Assembly: GCF_025370785.1 (NCBI RefSeq)
Contig: NZ_JAMXFA010000031.1
Location: 1 to 64,000, forward strand
DNA: 64,000 bases
Reading direction: 5' to 3'
From: Laspinema olomoucense D3b
Lineage (GTDB): Bacteria > Cyanobacteriota > Cyanobacteriia > Cyanobacteriales > Laspinemataceae
Both the position numbers and the translations under genes were made by a program. Shown here piece after piece: positions 1-9,526 of the stretch; the stretch's first letter is position 1; each line of letters opens with the position of its first letter. A model generated the notes under the pieces. That model worked only from the letters and a program-made list of their open reading frames with translations. It was not told where the DNA came from and searched no databases.

Positions 1-190
1 GGAGGATGGGGAGGATGGGGAGGATGGGGAGGATGGGGAGGATGGGGAGGATGGGGAGGATGGGGAGGATGGGGGAGTTTGTAGTAACAACTTCAGCCGT
101 ATCTCCCGTATCTCCCGTATCTCCCCCATCTCCCCCATCTCCCCCATCTTCCCCATCTCCCCCATCTCCCCCATCTCCCCCATCTTCTTT
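1..190. repeat. G-rich/C-rich nonamer array pair, cut by window start
   Basis: About eight direct copies of a 9-bp unit (GGGGAGGAT) run from base 1 to about 70. A short spacer (about 72-105) follows, then about nine copies of the complementary-type unit (TCTCCCCCA / TCTCCCGTA) to about 190. The two arms can pair as a long imperfect hairpin. The spacer carries GTAGTAACAACTTCAG, which recurs in the array at 27.4 kb and, inverted, near 52.68 kb. Because the unit is 9 bp it stays open in frame (Gly-Arg-Met and Ser-Pro-Pro repeats), but this is not a gene. The left end lies outside the window. Confidence 0.9.
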
Positions 191-842
191 CTAAAAACCA
201 GCACTCTGGCGCTTAATGGGGTTCAAACATTGAGTTGATTAACCCGTGAGGGTGAGTTTTTTGCGTGAGGCTTTTATAAGTTTTGATAAAGGGTATAAAT
301 GGTTACGGTTTTCTGTCGCGAAAAGCTGAAAAAATTGTTAAAAATTTCCGAAAAGATGGGGAAAAGAACCCTGCCAAAAAATTGAGACGGAATTGGGTTC
401 ATCCCCAAAACTAGGGGTCAAAACTTGAAAAAATTATGTAAAATAAAAACATAAGCTTGAGAGTTTTTGTCGTTCGGGGCTGTTAGGGCGGTATTTAAAC
501 TATTTTCAGTTTAGCGATCGCATCCTTCCCTCCTCGGTAGAGGGGACTTGAGTGAAATTGAGCCGGAGTTGGCATCAACTTCAGTAAATTTATCGAGATA
601 GGAGGTTGATAAAACTGAAACAAGTCAGGGGCAAAAAAACGGCTGGGGAGGATGGAGTCTAAGTGGAAGAGCACAGAAATATCTAACCAAAGCCCGGAAG
701 GAATTCCCAGACCAACACAAAGAGGTATTCTGAGTAAATTAGGTAAAGTTTGAGTCAAGGGAGCGCCAGCAACAAGCAAACCTGAACCCTGTATATCAGT
801 TGCGGCCTAGTCCAGAACATCGAGGTGTTTGAAGAGTCAGCT
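191..842. other. Intergenic region, no gene seen
   Basis: About 650 bp between the repeat array and the first kinase gene. It is AT-rich around 300-460 and has scattered HIP1-like GCGATCGC sites. A 94-codon reading frame on the minus strand (495-779) has no recognisable features and is probably chance. The promoter of the downstream kinase should lie here, but no convincing -35/-10 pair stands out. Confidence 0.5.
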
Positions 843-3764
843 ATGAGTAAAACGAGCGAGACCGGGAAGCGATGCGAGTCGAGCGTCAAAGTGGGAATAT
901 TGCACTCCCTGAGTGGAACGATGGCAATTGGAGAAGCATCCCTCAAAGATGCGGAACTGATGGCGATCGCCGAAATCAATGCCGCTGGGGGTGTACTCGG
1001 AAAACCCATAGAACCCGTGATTGAAGATGGCGCGTCTTTACCCACCGAATTCGCTCAAAAAGCTCGCAAGCTCATCGAACAGGAGCAAGTGGTAACGATT
1101 TTTGGGGGATGGTCTTCGGCATCGCGCAAAGCTGTTCTGCCTGTTTTAGAGGAGTTTAATGCCCAACTCTGGTATCCCGTGGAATATGAAGGGCTCGAAT
1201 CTTCTGTGCACATTTTCTACACCGGCATCTGTCCGAATCAGCAAGTGGAACCGGCCCTGACTTGGGCGATCGCCAATAAAGGCAAGCGAATCTACTTAAT
1301 TGGCTCAAACTATGTATTTCCCCGGACAATTAACAAAATTATCCGCGCCCATCTTAAACAACAAGGTGGAGAAATTGTGGGAGAAGAATACATTTTGTTA
1401 GGGGAACAAAACTTTCAAGATATCATCCCTCGGATTCAAGCGACTCAAGCGGATTTAGTATTTAATACTTTAAATGGGGATAGCAATATCGCTTTTTATC
1501 ACCAATATCGAGAAGCGGGAATTACCGCAGCAGAGCTTCCCATTCTCGCGGTTAGTGTGGCCGAAGATGAAGTGCGCCGGATTGGGGAGGCGGCAACGGG
1601 ACATTATGCGACCTGGAGTTATTTCCAAAGTGTTAATACGCCTCAAAATAAAAAATTTGTCAAAAATTTTCAGGCCCGTTATGGAAAAAATCGGGTAACC
1701 AGTGACCCAATTGAAGCGGCTTATACACAAGTTTATTTATGGAAACAATCCGTTGAAAAAGCGGGAACTTTTGATGTGGAGCAGGTGAGGAAAGCGGCCT
1801 ACAATCAAACCTTTGAAGCACCTGGGGGTTTGGTGCGAATTGAGGCAAATAATCATATATGCAAAACTTGTCGAATCGGAGAAATTTTACCGAATGGACA
1901 GTTTAAAATTGTCTGGGAAACGCCGGAGGCGATCGCGCCCCTGCCTTGGTTGGGCATAGAAGCGGTGAGTGGGAGTGTCTCTGCGGTGGCGATCGAGATG
2001 TTGGGGGAGGTGTCCCATGCGATCCAATATAGTTGCCAAATGGAAGAAAAATCCCGTCAGCTTGAGATGGCAATGGCGGAAGTTAAAGCTACAAATGAAC
2101 GTCTAGAACGCACTCAAGCGGAACTGGTGGCCTCGGAAAGTCGGTTTCGAGAACTGCGATCGCGGGTGGAACTCCTCAAGCGTCGCCTCTCTAGTCAAAT
2201 TCATACCTCGCTCAATATTGACACCATTTTAAAAACCGCAGTCAGCGAAATTCGCAATCTGCTCTCTATTGACCGCTGTCAGTTTTTATGGTATAATAGC
2301 GACTCGCATCCCCCCCATTACGAACCCAGTCAGGAAGCGCAAGACCCCCTCCAGTCCCCGGATTGTCTCAACAATCCCCTCGCGGAAATTCCGGTTCTGG
2401 GGAAGGCGTTGCAACAGCTTCAACTCCTGCAACTCGATGATGTGATGGCCGATCGCCAACTTGACCCCCAAAGTCGCGATCTCCTACAAGCCCGCTCCAT
2501 CCGCTCGTTACTGGCAGTGGCAGTGGAAACCCATTCCGGACAAAAAGGGGCCCTGGTCTGCCTGCATGGGAGTTCTACTCACCCTTGGACCGAAAGTGAG
2601 GTGGAGTTGCTCCAAGATGTGTCTATCCAGATTGCGATCGCCATTGATCAGGCCAAACTTTATGACCAAAGCTGTATTACGGCGACTGCGGCTAATGCCC
2701 AAGCCTTCAAGCTGAAAACTGCTTTACACGAACTCAAACAGACCCAGGCCAAACTGATCCAAACTGAAAAAATATCCAGTTTGGGGTCTTTAGTCGCGGG
2801 GGTGGCGCACGAAATCAATAACCCGGTGAATTTTATCTATGGGAATCTCTCTTATGCTACTAAGTATCTCCAAGAGTTGATGCAACTGTTGCGACTTTAC
2901 GAAAAATACTATGGGGACCCCCCCGGTGAGATTCGCGCCTACCGGGAGGAAATTGAACTGGAGTACCTCCTCGAAGACCTGCCCCAAATGATTTCCTCAA
3001 TGCGAGTGGGGGCCGAAAGGATTGGGGAATTGGCCCGATCGCTGCGAAACTTCTCCCGGGCGGATACGGGGGAACTGAAAGTTACGGACATTCACGAAGG
3101 ACTCAAAAGTACCCTGTTAATTCTACATCACCGCCTGAAAGCAAATCCCTATTGCGGGGCGATCGCCACGATTGAACAGTTTGGAGATCTTCCCTTGGTC
3201 GAATGTTATCCGAGTCAACTTAATCAAGTCTTTATGAATGCGATCGGGAATGCGATCGATGCCTTAGAAGAGATGACGGGCAAATGGAACAGTAGCAATT
3301 CTAGTGAGGGGAAGGGACATCACTTAGAGAACTGCGATCGCCCGGGTAAGGCAACCGCCAGTGGAACCGCACAGATGTCCTTGTCGGACCTGGATTTTTC
3401 TCAATCTCGACTCCCTGTGTATCAATTACCCTTGCCGACGATTTGGATTCGCACGGAAGTCTTGCGGGATGAGGCCGTCGCTATCCGCGTGGCTGATAAT
3501 GGACCGGGGATGACCCCAGAGGTCAGAGAGCAGCTCTTTGAAGCTTTTTTTACGACCAAACCGGAAGGCAAAGGAACAGGTTTGGGTTTGTCGATTAGCT
3601 ATCAGATTGTGGTGGAACGGCATGGGGGGTCTATTTCTTGTATATCGGAACCGGGTCGGGGGACTGAGTTCCGGATTGTCATTCCCATCCGACAAGGGGG
3701 TAAAGTGCGAGCCTCGGATCCCGAGAGCGATGCGATTCCATCTTTGATGGGGGGAGCGAGTTAA
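843..3764 (+). CDS. Sensor histidine kinase with urea/amide-binding-protein-like sensor and GAF domain
   Basis: Residue numbers count from the upstream GTG at 825. Residues about 22-400 resemble the periplasmic urea/short-amide binding proteins (UrtA/FmdD type): KVGILHSLSGTMAIGE near the start, a GGWSSASRK stretch and WYPVEYEG. A coiled coil (about 405-460), a GAF domain (about 462-615) and a histidine kinase core follow, with phospho-acceptor His662 in VAHEINNP, an N box (NAIGNAIDAL), DNGPGM and GKGTGLGLS. There is no signal peptide and no membrane segment, so the ligand-binding domain is predicted to be cytoplasmic, unlike its transporter relatives. I prefer ATG 843 to GTG 825; the evidence is weak. 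No response regulator is adjacent. The kinase core resembles those at 4231 and 17761. Domain identities are firm; the ligand (urea, amide or something else) is inference. Confidence 0.88.
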   Translation: MSKTSETGKRCESSVKVGILHSLSGTMAIGEASLKDAELMAIAEINAAGGVLGKPIEPVIEDGASLPTEFAQKARKLIEQEQVVTIFGGWSSASRKAVLPVLEEFNAQLWYPVEYEGLESSVHIFYTGICPNQQVEPALTWAIANKGKRIYLIGSNYVFPRTINKIIRAHLKQQGGEIVGEEYILLGEQNFQDIIPRIQATQADLVFNTLNGDSNIAFYHQYREAGITAAELPILAVSVAEDEVRRIGEAATGHYATWSYFQSVNTPQNKKFVKNFQARYGKNRVTSDPIEAAYTQVYLWKQSVEKAGTFDVEQVRKAAYNQTFEAPGGLVRIEANNHICKTCRIGEILPNGQFKIVWETPEAIAPLPWLGIEAVSGSVSAVAIEMLGEVSHAIQYSCQMEEKSRQLEMAMAEVKATNERLERTQAELVASESRFRELRSRVELLKRRLSSQIHTSLNIDTILKTAVSEIRNLLSIDRCQFLWYNSDSHPPHYEPSQEAQDPLQSPDCLNNPLAEIPVLGKALQQLQLLQLDDVMADRQLDPQSRDLLQARSIRSLLAVAVETHSGQKGALVCLHGSSTHPWTESEVELLQDVSIQIAIAIDQAKLYDQSCITATAANAQAFKLKTALHELKQTQAKLIQTEKISSLGSLVAGVAHEINNPVNFIYGNLSYATKYLQELMQLLRLYEKYYGDPPGEIRAYREEIELEYLLEDLPQMISSMRVGAERIGELARSLRNFSRADTGELKVTDIHEGLKSTLLILHHRLKANPYCGAIATIEQFGDLPLVECYPSQLNQVFMNAIGNAIDALEEMTGKWNSSNSSEGKGHHLENCDRPGKATASGTAQMSLSDLDFSQSRLPVYQLPLPTIWIRTEVLRDEAVAIRVADNGPGMTPEVREQLFEAFFTTKPEGKGTGLGLSISYQIVVERHGGSISCISEPGRGTEFRIVIPIRQGGKVRASDPESDAIPSLMGGAS

Positions 3765-3950
3765 TCCCCTCAGGGGTGAGCGGAACTTAAGTGCGATGGT
3801 CCCGGCGATCGGTGAGTATTTTTTAGGCGTTGAAAAACTTTAAAACCCGTCATGTAAACAATACATAAATTAACATAAAAAACGGCCTAGGCTGAAAAGT
3901 CTGTAACTTCAACTACAAACTCATTCCCTGAATCGGCATAAAAAAGATTA

Positions 3951-4085
3951 GACCTCTTGCAAAAAAAAGGATGGCTCCCCCTTTCCCCCCGGGAGATACC
4001 CGTACAGTCGATGGCGTTCTTATGCGGGAAGCCAGAGGAATAAATCTTTAATTACTGCGGGCTTAAGTGAATTTTGCACGAGGTC
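3951..4085. mobile_element. MITE-like element with 14-bp terminal inverted repeats
   Basis: The left end GACCTCTTGCAAAA (3951-3964) and right end TTTTGCACGAGGTC (4072-4085) are inverted repeats with one mismatch, enclosing 107 bp with no reading frame. The size, the ends and the lack of coding capacity fit a non-autonomous miniature element. No clear target-site duplication was found, so movement is inferred from structure only. Confidence 0.45.
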
Positions 4086-4129
4086 AATTTAGGGCAGGAG
4101 TTATGCTTGTTCTCCCACCCTACCCGAAC

Positions 4130-4160
4130 TGTAGGGGCGATTCACGAATCCCCTCTACAA
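4130..4160. repeat. Short GTAGGGG...CCTCTACA palindromic repeat
   Basis: TGTAGGGGCGATTCACGAAT followed by CCCCTCTACA forms an imperfect hairpin. It is of the same type as the palindromes at 41063-41094 and 44569-44620, a common dispersed intergenic repeat in filamentous cyanobacteria. Confidence 0.5.
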
Positions 4161-4230
4161 ATATAAAGGTAATGGGTCAGTCCTGCAGGGGAAGAAAGCT
4201 CGATTTATTAGATGTGGAGTCAAAAAAGCC

Positions 4231-5787
4231 GTGTTCAGTTTGAGCAACTGTTTTCAGATGGCTGAGATACAAACTATGCGAGAAATTAATGCGGCAGTAG
4301 TTAATATCAGTGGTCGCCAGCGAATGCTGTCTCAACGCACCGCACTCTTTGCCTTACAACTAGAGGGGGCTCAGACACCGGAAGATAGAACCAAATGGCG
4401 TTCGGCTTTGCGCGAAACTATCACTCTGATGGAAAAATCCCATAAGGGGCTGATTTATGGGGATACAGCTTTGCAATTACCAGGACATCCATCCCCAACG
4501 GTCAAATCCATGTACTTTGAACCCCCGATCGATTTAGATCGGAAAATTAAAGCCTATATTGCTGCAGTCAATCAGGCGATCGCCGCAGCAGATGGGGAAT
4601 TGACTCGGGAAAATCCCCATCTGTGTTACATCCTAGAGGCAGCGAGTGGACCCTTACTCGATGACTTGGATGCCATCGTCAGTCAATATCAAAAAGAAAG
4701 TAACCGCCAACAAGAGGCGATCGCCCGTCAGCAAGCAGAACTTTATCATCAAAGCCAGATTACAGCCACCCTAGCTCGTTCTCAAGCGGACGAATTAGAA
4801 CAAGCCCTGGGGGAGTTGAAAAACGCCCAAGATCGCCTGATTCAGAGCGAAAAAATGTCCAGCTTAGGCCAACTCCTGGCTAATGTTGCCCATGAACTGA
4901 ACAATCCGGTGAGTTTTATTTATGGCAATGTCAATCACGCGATCGCTTATGTTCAAGAATTGCTGGAAATCATCGACCTGTATCAACAAACATACCCCCA
5001 TTATGACCAAAAAATAATGGACTATCTCGAAGAAGTTGATTTCCCTTTTATTAAAAAAGATTTACCCAAAACTTTATATTCGATTAAGATTGGCTCCGAT
5101 TCAATGTATCAGTTAGTGCTGTCTTTGCGTAATTTTTCCCGGAAAGATGAAGCCGTCATGAAACAAGTGGATATTCATGAAGCCCTTGAAAGTACCCTTT
5201 TGATTTTACAAAATCGCCTCAAAGCCAATGGTAAAAGCCACGCTATCAATATCGTCAAAGACTATGGTAAAATTATCCCCATTCCAGGGTTTCCCTGTCA
5301 GCTCAATCAAGTTTTTATAAATTTAATTGGAAATGCTATTGATGCTTTAGAAATGAAACGGGGAGATTGGGGGAAGGGAAACGAAGGCTGGAAATTAGAG
5401 GAAGAAGGGATGCTATCCTCGCTTCCTTCCAGTCTTGATGATTTTCTTCCCACGATTCACATTCGCACTCACCTGAGCGAGGATGAACGGGTGGTGATTC
5501 AAATTTCTGATAATGGCCCGGGCATGAATTCCGAGGTACTTTCCTCCCTATTTGACCCCTTTTTTACGACCAAACCCGTGGGAAAAGGAACCGGGTTGGG
5601 GTTGTCCATTAGTCATCAAATTGTCGTAGAAAAGCATGGGGGTGAGATTCAGTGTATTTCCACACCGGGTTACGGAACTGAGTTCTGGATCCAACTGCCC
5701 GTTAAACAAGGTTCTGGGGTGCAAAGGTCCTCTAAACTTAATCCAACGACCTCCTTTGGGAAAGAGGCTGGGTTCACAGAAGGGTGA
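4231..5787 (+). CDS. PilJ-type sensor histidine kinase
   Basis: The N-terminal about 160 residues resemble the PilJ / type IV pili methyl-accepting chemotaxis N-terminal sensor domain: NAAVVNISGRQRMLSQR, where the SGRQRMLSQR motif is typical. A coiled coil (about 165-205) leads to a histidine kinase core with His221 in VAHELNNP, an N box (NLIGNAIDAL), DNGPGM and GKGTGLGLS. No membrane helix is visible, although PilJ-type domains usually sit between two helices, so either this form is soluble or the true start was missed. GTG 4231 is the longest start; ATG 4258 and ATG 4276 are alternatives and none has a clear Shine-Dalgarno. The kinase core is close to that of the upstream gene, which suggests duplicated kinases with swapped sensors. 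Confidence 0.85.
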   Translation: MFSLSNCFQMAEIQTMREINAAVVNISGRQRMLSQRTALFALQLEGAQTPEDRTKWRSALRETITLMEKSHKGLIYGDTALQLPGHPSPTVKSMYFEPPIDLDRKIKAYIAAVNQAIAAADGELTRENPHLCYILEAASGPLLDDLDAIVSQYQKESNRQQEAIARQQAELYHQSQITATLARSQADELEQALGELKNAQDRLIQSEKMSSLGQLLANVAHELNNPVSFIYGNVNHAIAYVQELLEIIDLYQQTYPHYDQKIMDYLEEVDFPFIKKDLPKTLYSIKIGSDSMYQLVLSLRNFSRKDEAVMKQVDIHEALESTLLILQNRLKANGKSHAINIVKDYGKIIPIPGFPCQLNQVFINLIGNAIDALEMKRGDWGKGNEGWKLEEEGMLSSLPSSLDDFLPTIHIRTHLSEDERVVIQISDNGPGMNSEVLSSLFDPFFTTKPVGKGTGLGLSISHQIVVEKHGGEIQCISTPGYGTEFWIQLPVKQGSGVQRSSKLNPTTSFGKEAGFTEG

Positions 5788-6106
5788 GCTAATTCCATCC
5801 TAGGGGAGGGGGATTCGTAAAGGCAATCGTCAGACCTAAATTGCCTGATATTTTTACCCTTTACGGGGCGGCGATCGCACCCGGTCTTATTAGCATAAAT
5901 TCCTGGGGCTGCTCCTGGCTGAAGTTTATACGAGGGGTGACCAGGCCCTGTTGTTTTTAGGAAAACATAAAAAAAATATAAAAACTGCAAAATAGAATAC
6001 AGAACTGCTTCTATCTGGATCCGCTAGAGTCTAAAACAGGAGAGGGGTGACCGCCGCTTTTTGAAGTTGGAGTAAATTTAGTCTAAAAAATAAGGATAAT
6101 TAGAGA
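5788..6106. other. Intergenic region, nothing recognised
   Basis: 319 bp before the GGDEF-EAL gene. One HIP1-like site is visible, and an A-rich stretch precedes the start codon with AAGGATAA about 8 bases upstream of ATG 6107 as a possible ribosome site. No small gene or strong hairpin was seen. Confidence 0.4.
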
Positions 6107-9100
6107 ATGCTGACTCAATGTGGAGGCGGGCAATTAGAAATGGTATCTCGATATTCCAACCCACCTACAACTTCCAATGCCATCTCATCCTTACAATCAC
6201 TGTCTCAAAGGATGAGCCTTGCAGTGACCCTCATTGGTTTGATGGTTCTGCTGGGCTGGCTTTTCAATATTCCTCTGTTTAAAAGTGTTTGGCCAGGGCT
6301 AGTGACGATGAAAGCAAATACCGCCATTAGTTTTATTTTGTGCGGTCTTTCGCTGTGGCAATTGGCAGCTAAAACTTCTCCCTCGTGGCAGAAATTAGGG
6401 AAGCCCAATAGACTAAGACCCCTGAATAAGAGAGGGATAGGTATTCTCAAACCTCTGGCCCATTGGGTGGTCTCAATCCTGCCCTATTTATCCTATGTAA
6501 CCATTCTTATCGGGGTGATGACCCTCGTCCAATATATCCTGAATGTCAATTTGGGGATTGATGAATGGCTTTTTCAAGAGACAGGAAATGCCGTAGGGAC
6601 TTCCACACCCGGACGGATGGCTCCTAATACAGCTTTTAATTTTGTATTGCTGGGTTTGGCGCTGGCTTTTTCCCACCAAAAACGCTATCGGATGGCCCAG
6701 TATTTGAGTGTGATGGCTTGGGCGATCGGGTTTTTAGGATTACTGGGTTATCTATATGGTATTTCTGCATTTTATGGTCTCGGACGCAGTACCGAAATGG
6801 CATTGCATACGAGTATAGGCTTTATATTACTGGCGGTGGGGATTTTGTTAGCGAATCCGGACCGAGGACCCGTCGCCTTATTGACCAGTGATCGCGCCCT
6901 TCGGCTGCTCATGCAACCCCAGGCGATCGCCGCCTTAGTTCTCCCTCCCCTGTTGGGGGGATTAATCCTCCAAGGTACCCAATTGAATCTTTACGATCGC
7001 GGGGTGGGAATTGCTTTATTAAGTGTATTAAATACCATCCTATTAGCGACGGCGATCGGGTGGAATGCTCATACCTTGAGCATCATGGATGCCAGACGAG
7101 AACAAGCGGAACGAGAACGATACCTGAGTGCGATCGCCGCTGCACGCAGTGAGGAACTCCAGAAAACATTGATTGAACTACAACAGGCGCAAGCCGAACA
7201 AAAGCAAGCGGAACAAAAATATCGCAGCATTTTTGAAAATGCTGTAGAAGGAATTTTTCAAAGTACCCTTGACGGACGTTATATCACCGTCAATCCTATG
7301 CTATCCCAAATCTACGGCTATGATGGACCCGAAGAACTAATAGCCAGTGTTAATAATATTGGATCTCAGATTTATGTAGACCAAAATCGCCGCGCCCAAT
7401 TCGTTCGTCTCCTTCAAAACAATCATGCCCTTTGGAACTTTGAATCCCAGGTTTATCGCAAAGAGGGGAGCATCATTTGGATTTCAGAAAATGCACGGGT
7501 TATTCGCAACCCGGAGGGGCAAATTATTGGCTACGAAGGCACAGTGGAGGATATTACTCAACGTAAACAAGCAGAAGAACGTCTGGAAAACTCTCTGTCT
7601 TTATTGCGGGCGACCCTCGAATCTACAGCAGATGCAATTTTAGCGATCGACCAGGATGGTCACATCACCACCTATAACCAAAAATTCATTGAGTTAGTGA
7701 ACATTTCCCAGTCTTGGCTGGAAAATGGAACCTTTAAGCAAGGACTAAAAATTTTATTGCCTCAGTTAAAACAGCCCTTAGAGTGCCTCAGTCAAATTAG
7801 AAAATGGCGGGATTCTCCGAATCTGGAATTTTGGGATACCCTGGAATTTAAAGAAGGGAGAATTTTAGAATGTTATTCTCGCCCGCAAATGGTGGGCAAT
7901 TTGACCGTGGGACGGGTTTTTAGCTTCCGGGATATCACCGATGCAACTCGGGCAGAACAGCATATTCGCTATCAAGCTTTTCACGATTCTCTCACGGATT
8001 TACCCAACCGAAATTTATTAAATGAATGCTTAAAGGAGGTCTTGGAAGAGGCAAAAAATAGTGCCAGTCGAGTAGCGGTGATGTTCCTGGATCTGGATCG
8101 GTTTAAGACGATTAACGATACCCTCGGTCATGCGATCGGGGATAAATTATTACAAGGGGTAGCCGGGAGACTCAAAGCCACCTTGGGAGACCAGGATATC
8201 ATCGCCCGCTGGGGGGGAGATGAATTTACCATCATCCTTCCCCAGGTTTCTTCCCGGATTGCCGCTACGAAGATTGCCGAAGAGATTATCCAAACCTTAA
8301 AGCCGGTTTTTTCCATTGAAAATCACCATCTTCATATCAGTACCAGTATTGGAATTGCCCTCTATCCCCGAGATGGAGAAGATGGGGAAACTCTCATCAA
8401 ACACGCCGATTCTGCCCTCTATCGAGCCAAGGAAAAAGGCCGCAATACTTACGAAGTTTATACCCCTTCTTTCGACCTGCTCTCTAGTGAATTATTAGAC
8501 TTAGAAAATAGGCTGCACCGCGCCTTGGAACTGGGGGAATTTATGCTCACCTATCAGCCCAAGGTGAATATTAAAACCGGAGAAATTAAGGGGATGGAGG
8601 CATTACTCCGCTGGAACCATCCGGAATTGGGCTTAGTCTCTCCTGCAAAATTTATTCCCATTGCCGAAGAAACGGGGTTAATTATGCCCATTGGAGAATG
8701 GGTTTTAAAGACAGCTTGCCGTCAAAATCAAGCTTGGATAGAATCAGGTTTATCGCCAATGCCTGTGGCTGTGAACCTCTCCGTTCGACAGTTTCAACAA
8801 CCCAATTTAGTCAAAAAAATTGCTCAAGTTTTGGAAGAAACTGGGTTGGAGGCCCGGTATTTGACCCTCGAAATTACTGAAACAGCAGCGATGCTGGATG
8901 TGGACTTTACCCGCAAGTTGTTACGGGAGTTAGAAAAGATGGGGGTGAATATTGCTCTGGATGATTTTGGAACTGGATATTCTTCTTTGAGTTATCTGAA
9001 ACAGTTTCCCCTCCATACGTTAAAAATAGACCGTTCATTTGTCAAAGACTTGACCGTAGAACCGGCAGATATTGCGATCGCCCGTGCGGTGATTGCCTTG

Positions 9101-9280
9101 GGACATGGGTTACATTTAAACGTGGTGGCAGAAGGGGTGGAAACTGTAGAACAACTCGATTGTCTGCGAATGCTAGACTGTGAAGAAATTCAAGGCTATT
9201 TCTTTAGTCATCCCTTATCCCCGCAAGAGGCTACCCAACTGTTACAGCGAATGTGCTTACAGCAACAGGTTCCGATTTAA
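6107..9280 (+). CDS. Membrane PAS-PAS-GGDEF-EAL protein (c-di-GMP turnover)
   Basis: The roughly 330-residue N-terminal region has about eight hydrophobic segments in two similar halves, each carrying an N-T-A-[IF]-[SN]-F motif (KANTAISFILCGL and PNTAFNFVLLGL). A coiled coil, two PAS domains (about 371-490 and 500-615; the first is preceded by EQKYRSIFENAVEGIF), a GGDEF domain (about 625-790, RWGGDEF intact at about 700) and an EAL domain (about 800-1050) follow. In the EAL domain, GMEALLRW, TLEITE and DDFGTGYSSL are all present. Both catalytic domains look complete, so it could make and degrade c-di-GMP; which activity dominates cannot be read from the sequence. A strong hairpin follows at 9305, and the gene appears monocistronic. 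Confidence 0.92.
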   Translation: MLTQCGGGQLEMVSRYSNPPTTSNAISSLQSLSQRMSLAVTLIGLMVLLGWLFNIPLFKSVWPGLVTMKANTAISFILCGLSLWQLAAKTSPSWQKLGKPNRLRPLNKRGIGILKPLAHWVVSILPYLSYVTILIGVMTLVQYILNVNLGIDEWLFQETGNAVGTSTPGRMAPNTAFNFVLLGLALAFSHQKRYRMAQYLSVMAWAIGFLGLLGYLYGISAFYGLGRSTEMALHTSIGFILLAVGILLANPDRGPVALLTSDRALRLLMQPQAIAALVLPPLLGGLILQGTQLNLYDRGVGIALLSVLNTILLATAIGWNAHTLSIMDARREQAERERYLSAIAAARSEELQKTLIELQQAQAEQKQAEQKYRSIFENAVEGIFQSTLDGRYITVNPMLSQIYGYDGPEELIASVNNIGSQIYVDQNRRAQFVRLLQNNHALWNFESQVYRKEGSIIWISENARVIRNPEGQIIGYEGTVEDITQRKQAEERLENSLSLLRATLESTADAILAIDQDGHITTYNQKFIELVNISQSWLENGTFKQGLKILLPQLKQPLECLSQIRKWRDSPNLEFWDTLEFKEGRILECYSRPQMVGNLTVGRVFSFRDITDATRAEQHIRYQAFHDSLTDLPNRNLLNECLKEVLEEAKNSASRVAVMFLDLDRFKTINDTLGHAIGDKLLQGVAGRLKATLGDQDIIARWGGDEFTIILPQVSSRIAATKIAEEIIQTLKPVFSIENHHLHISTSIGIALYPRDGEDGETLIKHADSALYRAKEKGRNTYEVYTPSFDLLSSELLDLENRLHRALELGEFMLTYQPKVNIKTGEIKGMEALLRWNHPELGLVSPAKFIPIAEETGLIMPIGEWVLKTACRQNQAWIESGLSPMPVAVNLSVRQFQQPNLVKKIAQVLEETGLEARYLTLEITETAAMLDVDFTRKLLRELEKMGVNIALDDFGTGYSSLSYLKQFPLHTLKIDRSFVKDLTVEPADIAIARAVIALGHGLHLNVVAEGVETVEQLDCLRMLDCEEIQGYFFSHPLSPQEATQLLQRMCLQQQVPI

Positions 9281-9304
9281 CGGGGTGAAGTGGGTTGGGT
9301 TTTT

Positions 9305-9347
9305 AAGGCGTCATCCGGTTTTGTAATAAAACTGGATGACGCCTTTT
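9305..9347 (+). terminator. Rho-independent-type terminator after the GGDEF-EAL gene
   Basis: AAGGCGTCATCCGGTTTT (9305-9322) pairs with AAAACTGGATGACGCCTT (9328-9345) with one G-T-type mismatch. The loop is 5 bases, followed by TTTT-rich sequence. It lies 24 bp after the stop codon at 9280. Confidence 0.85.
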
Positions 9348-9526
9348 GAAGAAGGCGGATAGAGGGCAATATTTATGGAAAAATGGGGAACTTAAATCAT
9401 TTTTAAGCGTAAATTATAGATAGACTTCATCCAGCTAACTAATGGGTTAAGACTGGGGATTTAAGTTGTCTGTATCAATTTCATAAAACTCAACATTTTG
9501 TAATAGTACCGTGAGGGCAGAAACAC

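Larger units (their letters stand above)
3765..4230. other. Intergenic region holding two small repeats
   Basis: A 466-bp gap between two kinase genes. It holds a MITE-like element (3951-4085) and a GTAG...CTAC palindrome (4130-4160), annotated separately. The rest is AT-rich and no small gene was recognised. Confidence 0.6.

Noticed and set aside
495-779. 94-codon minus-strand frame
   Set aside because: No family features and a composition like random intergenic sequence.
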